DNA from: Aestuariicoccus sp032586235
Lineage (GTDB): Bacteria; Pseudomonadota; Alphaproteobacteria; Rhodobacterales; Rhodobacteraceae
Assembly (NCBI RefSeq): GCF_032586235.1
Contig: NZ_JAWHTD010000062.1
Coordinates: 1 to 17,682 of the forward strand
DNA length: 17,682 nt
Direction of reading: 5' to 3'
A model generated the notes under the pieces. The model was not told the origin of the DNA. It saw only the letters and a program-made list of their open reading frames with translations, and ran no database searches. Positions 1-7,188 of this stretch are shown here, one piece after another (position 1 is the first letter of the stretch; each line of letters opens with the position of its first letter). Both the position numbers and the translations under genes were made by a program.

Positions 1-480
1 GAACAGCGCAAGGGCCGGAAGGATCGCAAGGCGATGCTGTCACCCGGCCCTCCGGAGCTGCTGCGCGACCGGTGGCGCGAGGCCCGGCCCGAAGGCTGGC
101 CGTTCCCGGGCAAGCCGAAGATCGACCCGATCTCGCCGCGGCAGCTGAACCGGGCGTCAGCCTCGGCCAAGCACGCTCTCGCGACATCACTTCGTGATGC
201 ACTGCCGGGCAATGCATGGCCGGGATCGGCAAACCGGCGACCCTGCAAAGGCTCCGCCACAGCTTTGCCACCCATCTGCCGGGGGCCAGCCCCCCCTCCC
301 GGCAGATGGCTTTGCAATCGCCTGCCGGGCAGGTGGATGTGCGGGTGATCCGGGTTCCGCCCGGCCATGCCAGGCTGACGACGACGGCGCGGTACACCCA
401 TGTCGCGACCGGGACGATCCGCGATACGCTCAGCCCCTGCGAGGTGCTGGCCAAGCTGCAGGACCAGGCCCTGAAGCGAA
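1..480 (+). pseudogene. Decayed IS91-associated tyrosine recombinase (C-terminal half)
   Basis: This is the C-terminal catalytic domain of the phage-integrase-type recombinase that usually precedes IS91-family transposases; the N-terminus lies outside the window. Positions 1-165 read QRKGRKDRKAMLSPGPPELL and then PISPRQLNRA, as in the family. After a disrupted stretch (about 175-215) the reading continues in another frame with KPATLQRLRHSFATHL, PPGHARLTTTARYTHVATGT and LSPCEVLAKLQ. The Arg of the HxxR box, the GH motif and the Tyr nucleophile (RYTHVA) remain, but the His of HxxR, normally in LHTLRH, is Gln here (LQRLRH). About 14 extra codons lie between ATHL and VDVRVIRV. The frameshift, the lost His and the insertion make it a pseudogene. 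The family call is firm; the exact ends are approximate. Confidence 0.8.
272..333 (+). repeat. Dyad-rich insertion inside the recombinase relic
   Basis: A perfect 12-bp inverted repeat (CCATCTGCCGGG at 272-283, CCCGGCAGATGG at 298-309) lies where the recombinase carries extra codons. The octamer CTGCCGGG occurs directly at 202-209, 276-283 and 322-329 and inverted at 298-305. The 322-329 copy sits in a second dyad, CCTGCC-G-GGCAGG (321-333). Smaller dyads mark two other lesions: CATCAC-TTC-GTGATG (185-199) at the recombinase frameshift, and CACGCC-AGA-GGCGTG (549-563) at the frameshift near the transposase start. These are visible in the sequence; their nature as small palindromic insertions is inference. 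Confidence 0.6.
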
Positions 481-503
481 GCCTGGAGTGGCCGGGTGCC
501 GGG

Positions 504-1724
504 GTGCCCCGGCCGAGGCTGGAGATCGCCGACATCTTTCGCGCCCGTCACGCCAGAGGCGTGCCTGCAGCACGACGGCCCCGCGTGGCGGCGGGCCAAT
601 GCGGCGCGTGTCGGCCTTACCCGGCCCAGGGTCATGTCGGCGATCGAGACCTGCCGGACCGAGGCGCTCGGCGGGCATGTGGCGGCCTGCGCCGAATGCG
701 GCCATCAGCATATCGCCTGCAACAGGTGCAAGAACCGGCACTGTCCCAAGTGCCAGGGGCCGGCCGCGCGTGACTGGATGGAGGCCCGTGCCCAGGGCTT
801 GCTGCCGGTGGAGTATTTCCACGTCGTCTTCACCCTGCCGGCCGAGATCGCGCGGACCGCGTTCCGGAACAAGCGGGCGCTCTACGGGGTGCCGTTCCGC
901 GCTTCGGCGGAAACGGTCATGACCGTCGCCGCCGGTCCCAGGCGCCCGGGCGGGCGCGTCGGCATGGCCCGCGTGCTCTGTACCTGGGGATCGGCACTCA
1001 CCCATCGCCCTCACATCCACACGATCGTTCCGGGCGGATGTCTCTCGCCGGATGGGTCCCGGCGGGTCGCCTGCAGGTCGGGGTTCCTTCGGCATATGCG
1101 GGTGTTGTCACGGCCGTTCCGGCGCCTGTTCATCGAAGGGCCGATGGCGCTACAGGACGCCGGCAGGCTCTCTTTCTTCGGTGACCTCGCCGGTCTGGCC
1201 GACACAGAGGCCGTTGCCGGATACCTCGCGCCGCTCTGCAAGTCCGAATGGGTCGTGAATGCCAGACCGGCCTTCGGCGGACCCCAGGCGGCGCTCTCTT
1301 GGCCCGGCCGGTATACTCACCGGGTGGCGATCTCGAACCGCTGCCTGAACAGCGCCGATGCCGGCGCGGCAGTCTTTCGCTGGAAGGATTGCAGGATCAG
1401 GGATGGCAACAGGCAAAAGGCGATGCGGCTCGAGACGGTCGCGTTCATCCGCCGCTTCCCGCTCCATGTCCTGCCTGACCGCGTTCACCGCATCCGCCAT
1501 TGCGGCCTCCCCGCCGAAGCGGGCAGAAAGGCCCAGATGGCGCGGATCAGGGCACTGCACGGCGCTGCCGCGCGCACCCGGAGGCCGCAGAACACGATCC
1601 CGCGCCGCCCCTCACGCTCAGGGAACCATGCCCCGACTGCGGCGGGCCAATGCGCATCGTCGAAGTCTTCCCGCGCGGCCACGTCCCCGGATCGCGCACA
1701 CCTCCCCGGAACCAGGCCGCATGA
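504..1724 (+). pseudogene. Decayed IS91-family Y2/HUH transposase
   Basis: This is a rolling-circle transposase relic. A GTG at 504 opens PRPRLEIADIF; about 25 extra bases then shift the frame, and the body continues as HDGPAWRRANAARVGL. It keeps the Cys-rich zinc-binding region (CAECGHQHIACNRCKNRHC), the core RDWMEARAQGLLPVEYFHVV, the HUH metal motif (THRPHIHTIVPGG) and RYTHRVAIS. IS91 transposases have two catalytic tyrosines spaced Y-x3-Y (YLARY); here the first is Trp (codon 1300-1302, SWPGRY) and only the second remains (codon 1312-1314). A second frameshift between about 1560 and 1610 moves the C-terminal LREPCPDCGGPMRIVEVF to another frame, which stops at 1722-1724. Two frameshifts and the lost tyrosine indicate it is inactive. 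Confidence 0.85.
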
Positions 1725-2208
1725 CGACACGCCCGCCGACAAGGGCGGACGCATTGCCGGTTCGCACCCCGCAGCCGGACCGGCATCTGTTTGCCCCATC
1801 ACCCGCAGCACACCGGATCAAGGCATCATCAGGGATTTGCAGGCCACGGCGCCGCGGCGATCGTTGACGTCAGCTCCGGGCCCGGAACCTCGTGCCCGAA
1901 CCCGAGCACGCCCGCGACTGTCGCAAAAAAACCACCGTCGGCAGGCTTTCCCCCAAAGACAGCGCCCAGCATCGCGCCTTCCACCTCGCGAGGCACCCAC
2001 CGCCCCCCGCCAAACCGCAACCCCAAGCCAAACCCCACATCGGAAAACCTTCACCCTAGTGGACTTTCAGGGGCCACCCTCCATGCTGCGGTGCGACCCG
2101 TCAAAGGAGACCTTCGTCGCGTTCCAAAAGTGCAAGTTTGAATAAACCACCCGCCTTTTGATCCCGGACTCACTTTTCTTAGAACATATTCACGGCCGAG
2201 GTTGCTCT
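1725..2208. other. Gene-free stretch between two IS relics
   Basis: No product is recognisable here. The stretch follows the IS91 transposase stop and ends at the IS3 terminal repeat, so part of it is probably the right-hand end of the IS91 element, though I could not identify a terminus. Open frames exist on both strands, including a 69-codon frame on the - strand (1829-2038) with a coding-like, Gly-rich composition. None matches a family I know, and high GC explains such frames. Confidence 0.4.
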
Positions 2209-2950
2209 GGTAATCCCACCGTTTTTTGCGGGGGCTTGGTCGTAGAACTTACGCCGCCTTCTTCGGTTTCTGGGCGGGTGTAATCCCGCCATTGCCCGCG
2301 TTGGGGCGTTCATGGGTGTAGGACCAGGGCCACTCGGTGGCAATCTGCCGGACCTCCCCGATGCTTTCGAGACCATACAAGTCCGGCCATTCGTGCCGGA
2401 CCGTCCGGTTGTAGCGCTCGACATGGGCGTTCTGCTGAGGCTTTCCGGGCCATTTTCGACCCGAATTGTCCCAGCGACGCCACGCCATTCGATGATTTGG
2501 TTCAAGGCGCGGACGACCCGCTCGGCGGGCAGCGAGACGTCGATCTCGATGCCCAGTCCTTGGCGGTTGAAGTCGTCCAGAACGTTCAGCAGGCGGAACT
2601 GGCGATCGTCCCCAAGGCGATCCACCCTGAAATCCATGGACCAGACCTCCCGGCACCATCAGCGCTTCGGGCTTCTCCCGCTTCAGGCGCCGGTTCTCTT
2701 CGGCCATCGCCTGCATCTCGGAGATCAGGCTCGCATCCATGCCCCCGTGCTTCGCCCGACACTTGTACAGTGTGGCGCTGCTCATACCGTGCCCACGGCA
2801 CAGCCCGGCAGCAGGCACGCCGCCCTCTATCCGACGCAGCACGCCCATGATCTGAGCTTCGGTAAAACGTGTCGTCTTCATCGGAATGCCCTCAGTCATC
2901 CTGCCGAGAAAGTCTATTTCCGCATCCCCTTTTAGATCGGGGGGATTACC
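2209..2950 (-). mobile_element. Internally deleted IS3-family element
   Basis: The ends are set by a 13-bp inverted repeat with one mismatch: GGTAATCCCACCG at 2209-2221, and GGTAATCCCCCCG read inward from 2950 (2938-2950 on +). The element is about 740 bp, where intact IS3 relatives are about 1.2-1.5 kb. The transposase inside has lost the end of orfA and the start of orfB. No matching short direct repeats are evident just outside the ends (CTCT on the left, CCGC on the right), so target duplications are absent or decayed. Confidence 0.7.
2249..2881 (-). pseudogene. IS3-family orfA-orfB transposase, deleted and frameshifted
   Basis: From an ATG at 2881 it reads the orfA helix-turn-helix start MKTTRFTEAQIMGVLRRIEG, then GMSSATLYKCRAKHGGM and ENRRLKR. 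It then jumps directly into orfB at REKPEALMVP, so the end of orfA and the N-terminal part of orfB are missing. A frameshift follows: the DDE domain continues in a second frame as VWSMDFRVDRLGDDRQFRLL and later VENGPES, then returns to the first frame for GKPQQNAHVERYNRTVRHEW and the terminal GITPAQK. The second catalytic Asp, normally in DNGPE, is Glu here. The IS3 family (IS407-like group) is clear; the gene is dead through deletion, frameshifts and the altered catalytic residue. Confidence 0.85.
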
Positions 2951-3190
2951 CCGCTGCGTCCGAGAAGCGCACAAAACGGGCGTTATTCTGTTGGCGCAGA
3001 GAACTGCAAGACGAGTTCGGTGGATCCGCCTCGCGTAGAGGGTTGGGCAGAGAACGAATTCCTCAAACATCCCGAAACTTAAAACTTCCCAATTGACGCT
3101 GCCACGTCGCCCGAAGTGGCGTTCTCCAAAAGAAACACCGGTCTTGCGAGGGTGCCGGACCTACAAGCCCTTGCAGCGTCGGATGAGGTA

Positions 3191-3230
3191 GAGCGCGCTT
3201 GTGGCTGGCCACCTGGCGCGCTCATTTTTT
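3191..3230 (+). terminator. Rho-independent terminator-like double hairpin
   Basis: The outer arms GAGCGCGC (3191-3198) and GCGCGCTC (3216-3223) pair perfectly. Inside them GTGGC (3201-3205) pairs with GCCAC (3208-3212). Six T residues follow (3225-3230). The form fits intrinsic termination on the + strand, yet no + strand gene lies directly upstream, so it may be a leftover from a lost gene. Seen directly; function inferred. Confidence 0.5.
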
Positions 3231-3260
3231 GTAACGCCGTGAACTCGGCGCGCTCACCTT

Positions 3261-3295
3261 CAGGAAGTTGGTATGACGCGCCGGCGCGTTTCCTG
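3261..3295. repeat. Nested palindrome
   Basis: The perfect 12-bp palindrome CGCGCCGGCGCG (3277-3288) lies inside a wider inverted repeat, CAGGAA (3261-3266) and TTCCTG (3290-3295). It sits 39 bases beyond the cupin gene stop and could form a 3' hairpin of the operon transcript, but no U-run follows in that direction. No function is assigned. Confidence 0.45.
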
Positions 3296-3333
3296 GATTT
3301 GGGCTGTCAATAGTCGCTTGCTCACCTACACGA

Positions 3334-3663
3334 TTAAAGAGGATGTTGCCGCGGGACCGGGCGCACGGCTGGATCTTGGAAACATTTGCCGAATTGCCAT
3401 TTCCGAGTGACGAGGGTCACCGCGCCGTCTTTACCCGCCTCTTCGGCATGTTCGATATTCTTTTCCATAAAACAGGTCTTGCCCGCAAGATAACGTGGGG
3501 CGCCATCTGCTGGATTGAGGATGAATTCACCTTCCAGAAAATAGACGAAAGACACTTGATCGTGAACGTGTGGCGCGCTGCGGGCCAGCGCTTCGAAACG
3601 CACCTGTTTGGGTGCGCCGTAGCCCTCTTTCTTGCAGATCCGATCAAATGCTTGGGGTGTCAC
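3334..3663 (-). CDS. Small cupin-domain protein
   Basis: A single-domain cupin-like protein of about 109 residues, last gene of the - strand operon. Motif 1 is partial: HVHDQ supplies the HxH pair and EGEF follows, but the usual Glu four residues after the second His is absent. Motif 2 is present as G-K-T-C-F-M-E-K-N-I-E-H, keeping the Gly and final His but with Glu in place of Pro. A GTG at 3663 is chosen because GAGG lies nine bases upstream; the frame can also open at a TTG at 3678, directly after an in-frame TAG. It starts 45 bases after the aldolase gene. Such small cupins often bind a metal and act as isomerases, dioxygenases or ligand sensors; the substrate is unknown. No signal peptide is seen. 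Confidence 0.7.
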   Translation of the reverse strand: MTPQAFDRICKKEGYGAPKQVRFEALARSAPHVHDQVSFVYFLEGEFILNPADGAPRYLAGKTCFMEKNIEHAEEAGKDGAVTLVTRKWQFGKCFQDPAVRPVPRQHPL

Positions 3664-3708
3664 AGGTTTTGGCCTCAACTAAAGCGGACGTGTTTTGGCC
3701 TGAAAGGA

Positions 3709-4521
3709 TTAATCGAACATGCCCGGCTGGTCGATGACCAACTGGTTCCAGATTGTCTGGAAGTGCAGCCATCCGATATACTCACTGCCCACATGTTCGC
3801 GGCTGTAGCGTGCTCGGTCGTCCGGAATGCGGATGGGTTCGATCCCTGAAGCGGAAATGTCGAGCTGTTGTTTGCAGCACCGCTCAAGCGCGATGAACCA
3901 GAAGGCCGCGGACTCGATGCTGTGGCGGCTCGCCGTCAGCAGGCCATGGTTTTGATGCAGCGCGGCCTTTACGCCCTTGAACGCTTTGGCGACGTCCGAA
4001 CCTGCGTGGTTCTCGACAGCGACCTGTCCGCCCTGCTCTCCGATCACGACGTGATCCTCGAAGAAGGCGCAGGCGTCCTGCGTGATCGGCTCGATCGGGC
4101 GGCCCGTTGCACACCACGCGGTGCCGTACGTGGTGTGCGCGTGGCACATGGCGATGATGTCGGGATGTTCTTCATGCACGTTGGCGTGCAGAACGAAGCC
4201 TGCGCGGTTCACCGCATACTCCCCCTCGATGACAGTGCCTTCGTGGTCAACGAGGATCAGGTTCGACATCTTCACCTTGTCGAAATGGATGCACATCGGG
4301 TTCGTCCAGTAGAGTTCCGGGCGCCCTGGATCGCGCACCGTCAGGTGGCCTGCAAAGCCATAATCGAACCCTTGCTGAGCGAAGGCGCGGCAGGCCGCGA
4401 CGAGCCGTTCCTTGCGGTGACGTCGCTCGTCTTCGACGGATTGAAACGCGGGCAGTTCTGGGAAGATCAATCCCTCCTGCTCGGGCTGATAGATAGAGAC
4501 GCGTTTGCCGAGATCGAGCAT
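3709..4521 (-). CDS. Class II aldolase/adducin-family protein
   Basis: A 270-residue class II aldolase/adducin-fold protein, normally a cytosolic metal-dependent lyase, epimerase or decarboxylase acting on sugar phosphates or hydroxy acids. Visible family features are YGFAGHLTVRDP (about residues 54-65), the HxH metal pair in MCHAHTTYGTAW (His127, His129) and the third ligand in ALHQNHGLLTA (His192), followed by the helix SAAFWFIALERCC. In FucA-type aldolases a catalytic Glu precedes the HxH pair; the corresponding region here reads AVNRAGFVLH, without an obvious Glu, so a true retro-aldol reaction is not assured. The ATG at 4521 has only a distant AGGA (about 14 bases) upstream. It follows the GMC gene by 75 bases, with a hairpin between them. 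Family secure, substrate unknown. Confidence 0.85.
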   Translation of the reverse strand: MLDLGKRVSIYQPEQEGLIFPELPAFQSVEDERRHRKERLVAACRAFAQQGFDYGFAGHLTVRDPGRPELYWTNPMCIHFDKVKMSNLILVDHEGTVIEGEYAVNRAGFVLHANVHEEHPDIIAMCHAHTTYGTAWCATGRPIEPITQDACAFFEDHVVIGEQGGQVAVENHAGSDVAKAFKGVKAALHQNHGLLTASRHSIESAAFWFIALERCCKQQLDISASGIEPIRIPDDRARYSREHVGSEYIGWLHFQTIWNQLVIDQPGMFD

Positions 4522-4563
4522 GAGGATATTATTTTCCTGAAATATAAAGGTGTTGAGAGGAAC

Positions 4564-4586
4564 GGCGCCCCTTGCAGAGGGGCGCC
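4564..4586 (-). promoter_or_regulatory. Intercistronic hairpin after the GMC gene
   Basis: A perfect 9-bp stem (GGCGCCCCT at 4564-4572, AGGGGCGCC at 4578-4586, five-base loop) lies 10 bases after the GMC stop and before the aldolase gene. On the - strand it is followed by GTTCCTCTC, not a U-run, so a full terminator is unlikely. It may protect the upstream mRNA 3' end or reduce read-through. Seen directly; role inferred. Confidence 0.55.
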
Positions 4587-4596
4587 ACCCGTTGGC

Positions 4597-6168
4597 TTAG
4601 ATGTTTTGCGCACTCATCTCACGCGCGATGTGGTCTGCCTGCCGGATCGCCAGCGCCACGATGGTCAACGTCGGGTTTTCCGCCGCGCCGGTGGTGAACT
4701 GCGAGCCGTCCGAGACGAACAGGTTCGCGATGTCGTGGGTCTGACCCCATCTGTTGACAACCCCATCGCGGGCGTTTTCCGACATGCGGTTCGTGCCGAG
4801 GTTATGCGTCGAGGGATAAGGCGGCGTCGGGAAGGTCCGGGTCGCTCCAACCGCTTCGTAGATAGCCTGACCCTGCTTGTAGGCATGGTTGCGCATCGCG
4901 ATGTCATTGGGGTGATCATCGAAATGAACGTTGGCGACAGGCAGGCCCCACTGGTCCTTGACGTCATGGTTGAGCGTGACGCGGTTGGTTTCCTGCGGCA
5001 TGTCCTCGCCCACGATCCACATCCCGGCCATGTTCTCGTACTGGTCGAGCGCGGATGTAAACTCGCGGCCCCACGCACCCGGATCGAGGAAGGCGGCCAT
5101 GAACGGAAGACCGAGGCTGAGCGTTTCAAGCTCGTAGCCGCCCACGAAGCCGCGGGACGGATCGTGCCGCGCCTCATCCTGAATGATGCCGGCCATCGTA
5201 GTGCCACGCCACATCTTCACAGGCTTGTCGAAAACGCCATAGACGGAACCGGTCATGTGACGCATGTAGTTGCGCCCGACCTGACCCGAGCTGTTGGCAA
5301 GCCCGTCCGGGAACATCGACGAGGCCGAGTTGAGCAGCAGGCGCGGGCTTTCAAATGAGTTACCCGCCACGCAAACGATGCGCGCCCTCTGCATGTGCAG
5401 ATTGCCATCCTTGTCGAAATACTCGACGCCCGTGACCTTGCCAGCGTCGTTGTGCAGGATACGGGCGACGTGGCATTCGGAGCGAACTTCGAGATTGCCG
5501 GTGGCCTCGCCTTCGGGAATGTCGACATAGCCTGCCGACCATTTCGCGCCCCATTTGCAGCCTTGGAAGCAAAAGCCCGTTTGCTGACACATCAGACGAT
5601 CACGCTTGTCGTCCGAATTGATCGCCATGCGGCCCGTATGCACATTCTGGTATCCGAGCGCCTTGGCGCCTTTCTCGAACACCTTGTAGTTGTTGTTGCC
5701 CGGCAGCCCCGGACGGTCGCCGGTGTGGGTCACTCCGAGCTTGTCTTCTGCCTTGGTGTACCACGGGTCCATTTCGGCAGGGTCGATCGGCCAGTCGAGC
5801 AGGCTCGCCCCCTGCACATTGCCGTAGGTCGTTGCAGCCTTCCATTCATGGTCCTGAAAGCGCAGCGACGCGCCGGCCCAGTGCTGAGTCGTGCCGCCGA
5901 CCGATTTCACAATCCACGCGGGCAGACCGGAGAAATCCTTGGCAACCCGCCAGTCACCCGACGTTGTCCGCGGGTCCAGCCACGCCAGCTGGCCGAAACT
6001 ATCCCATTCGTCGTTGATGAAGTCTTCCGGGTAGTGACGCCCGCCAGCCTCCAGGGAAACCACGCTTACGCCCTTTTGGGCCAGTTCGTTTGCCAGAACA
6101 CCGCCGCCTGCGCCGGTGCCGATGATGACGACCACATTGTCGTCGTTCAGATCAAATGGTGCAGCCAT
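4597..6168 (-). CDS. GMC-family FAD-dependent dehydrogenase (large subunit)
   Basis: A 523-residue GMC-family flavoprotein of the gluconate/sorbitol/glucoside dehydrogenase type, which oxidises a hydroxyl of a sugar, sugar acid or polyol. The FAD-binding GxGxxG is at residues 17-22 (IIGTGAGGGVLANEL), followed by the Glu of VVSLEAGGRHYP and KSVGGTTQHWAG. The C-terminal part has HNLGTNRMS (His455) and LFVSDGSQF with TGAAENPTLTIVALA (Asn498), the usual active-site His and Asn of GMC enzymes. There is no signal peptide, and the preceding gene encodes a Tat-signal small subunit 21 bases upstream, so export as a folded complex by hitchhiking is expected from the related multi-subunit dehydrogenases. 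A GGAGG lies eight bases before the ATG. No cytochrome c subunit is in the window, so the electron acceptor is unknown. Confidence 0.92.
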   Translation of the reverse strand: MAAPFDLNDDNVVVIIGTGAGGGVLANELAQKGVSVVSLEAGGRHYPEDFINDEWDSFGQLAWLDPRTTSGDWRVAKDFSGLPAWIVKSVGGTTQHWAGASLRFQDHEWKAATTYGNVQGASLLDWPIDPAEMDPWYTKAEDKLGVTHTGDRPGLPGNNNYKVFEKGAKALGYQNVHTGRMAINSDDKRDRLMCQQTGFCFQGCKWGAKWSAGYVDIPEGEATGNLEVRSECHVARILHNDAGKVTGVEYFDKDGNLHMQRARIVCVAGNSFESPRLLLNSASSMFPDGLANSSGQVGRNYMRHMTGSVYGVFDKPVKMWRGTTMAGIIQDEARHDPSRGFVGGYELETLSLGLPFMAAFLDPGAWGREFTSALDQYENMAGMWIVGEDMPQETNRVTLNHDVKDQWGLPVANVHFDDHPNDIAMRNHAYKQGQAIYEAVGATRTFPTPPYPSTHNLGTNRMSENARDGVVNRWGQTHDIANLFVSDGSQFTTGAAENPTLTIVALAIRQADHIAREMSAQNI

Positions 6169-6189
6169 AAGTCTGTCCTCCGCTATGGC

Positions 6190-6714
6190 TCAAAGCCAGT
6201 TGATGTCGTTGAAACCGCGATCGATGTAGCCGCCATATTCGAAGGACGCGCCCTCGTAGCCAAAGATCGGCCAGACCGCTTTCTGGTTATAAAGGCCGGT
6301 GACCAGCCCGCCGCGGATCTGTTGGAAGAACGCGCTGTCCTCCATGCCGCGCAGGATGTCGACCCGGTCTCGCTCCCATCCGGCGTCGAGATAGCTGGCA
6401 TGGCCCTTGCCTTGAGCCGCCGCGTTCAGCGCTGCCACACCTGCCTCCAAAGCCTCTGCGGCGGCCGGCGTGTCGTAGCCCTTGACGGCCAGGACGTAAT
6501 ACTCGTCCGCGACCTGATCGTGCGGATAGATATCCCGGGCCATCTGCACCAGCGTTGCCATCGTTTCAGGCTTAAGGGCCGTGGTTTGCATCGCCCATGC
6601 GCCGTTCGGTGCGGCCAGAAAGCCTGAGCCGACCACGAAGGATGCGCCCGCAGCGGTCGCCCGCGACAAGAGCTGGCGCCGTGTAAGCCCCTTGGGGCTG
6701 ACAATATCAGACAT
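6190..6714 (-). CDS. Gluconate 2-dehydrogenase subunit 3-family protein, Tat-exported
   Basis: Small subunit (about 174 residues) of a membrane-linked GMC dehydrogenase. It begins with a twin-arginine signal: T-R-R-Q-L-L (Arg12-Arg13), then ATAAGASFVVGSGFLA and a probable cleavage after GAWA. The mature part resembles the gluconate 2-dehydrogenase subunit 3 family, with TMATLVQMARDIYPHDQV, YYVLAVKGYD and a C-terminal WPIFGYEGASFEYGGY. In characterised relatives this subunit carries the large flavoprotein through the Tat pore and stabilises it. The second of two adjacent ATGs (6714) is preferred because GGGAGGA sits seven bases away; an upstream in-frame ATG at 6738 is less likely. It lies between the glyoxalase and GMC genes in a tight operon. 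Confidence 0.88.
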   Translation of the reverse strand: MSDIVSPKGLTRRQLLSRATAAGASFVVGSGFLAAPNGAWAMQTTALKPETMATLVQMARDIYPHDQVADEYYVLAVKGYDTPAAAEALEAGVAALNAAAQGKGHASYLDAGWERDRVDILRGMEDSAFFQQIRGGLVTGLYNQKAVWPIFGYEGASFEYGGYIDRGFNDINWL

Positions 6715-6734
6715 CATTATTCCTCCCATTGATG

Positions 6735-7130
6735 TCATTTGAACCGACCACCGCGCTGGAGCACCTCGATCTGGTACCCGTCGGGATCGGCCACGAAAAA
6801 GAACCGCGCGACGGTCTCGCCGGCGGGTGCGAAGTCTACGAGTTTGCGAGGGGCCAGACCTTCGGCTTCAAAGCGGGCGTGCTCGGCATCCAGGTCGTCG
6901 ACCGATACCGCAAGATGGCCATAGCCATTGCCCAGTTCGTAGGGCTCGGTCTGATCCTTGTTCACGGTCAGCTCGAGCTCGAACTCGGTTTCCGGGTTGC
7001 TGAGATAGATCAGCGTGAAGGTTGGAAAATCCAGCCTGTCAGCAACTTTCAATCCGAAGGCAGTGTCGTAGAATTGAACGGAACGATCCTCGTCTAGGAC
7101 GCGGATCATGGAGTGTATCTGTTTGGCCAA
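6735..7130 (-). CDS. gloA: Glyoxalase I (lactoylglutathione lyase), VOC family
   Basis: A 131-residue two-module VOC-fold enzyme that isomerises the hemithioacetal of methylglyoxal and glutathione to S-lactoylglutathione in the cytosol. The metal ligands are in place: His6 (IHSMIRV), Glu53 (FELELTVN), His72 (GYGHLAVSVDD) and Glu122 (DGYQIEVLQ). The start is taken as TTG at 7130, giving MAKQIHSMIRVLDEDRSVQF, because AGGAG lies six bases before it and glyoxalases normally begin this way; an upstream TTG at 7145 is less likely. It is the first gene of the operon, 20 bases before the Tat-signal subunit, and may detoxify reactive aldehydes made by the pathway. Its role in this operon, rather than in general methylglyoxal defence, is inference. 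Confidence 0.9.
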   Translation of the reverse strand: MAKQIHSMIRVLDEDRSVQFYDTAFGLKVADRLDFPTFTLIYLSNPETEFELELTVNKDQTEPYELGNGYGHLAVSVDDLDAEHARFEAEGLAPRKLVDFAPAGETVARFFFVADPDGYQIEVLQRGGRFK

Positions 7131-7188
7131 GGTGCGCTCCTGCAATCTGTAGTGTCGAGTTGCAGGATAGCTGAGGGACCAGTGGGGC

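Larger units (their letters stand above)
2951..3333. other. Gene-free, hairpin-rich stretch
   Basis: No convincing gene lies here. The stretch separates the IS3 relic from the end of the catabolic operon. It holds a terminator-like double hairpin (3191-3230) and a nested palindrome (3261-3295). The 10-mer GGCGCGCTCA occurs twice (3215-3224 and 3247-3256). Any terminator for the operon ending at 3334 must lie here, but no hairpin with a U-run in the operon's direction is obvious. Confidence 0.5.

Noticed and set aside
1829..2038. 69-codon - strand frame with plausible composition
   Set aside because: No family is recognised, no clear ribosome site was found, and it lies in IS91-flanking debris; the evidence is not enough to call a gene.
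1560..2145. C-terminal extension of the IS91 transposase frame to 2145
   Set aside because: The true C-terminus (LREPCPDCGG) lies in another frame ending at 1724. The extension is low-complexity, rich in Pro and Arg, and results from the frameshift.
3140..3240. Possible tRNA or att site near the hairpins
   Set aside because: No cloverleaf with a T-loop GTTC-type segment could be folded on either strand, and no direct repeat suggests an attachment core.
3343..3849. 168-codon + strand frame over the cupin gene
   Set aside because: The - strand frame has cupin motifs, a ribosome site and operon spacing; the + frame has none.
3868..5358. 496-codon open frame on the + strand
   Set aside because: It is antisense to the aldolase and GMC genes, whose motifs are unmistakable. 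Its composition is rich in Arg, Val and His, as usual for GC-rich antisense frames.
5395..6627. 410-codon open frame on the + strand
   Set aside because: Antisense to the GMC gene and its small subunit, with no family motif.
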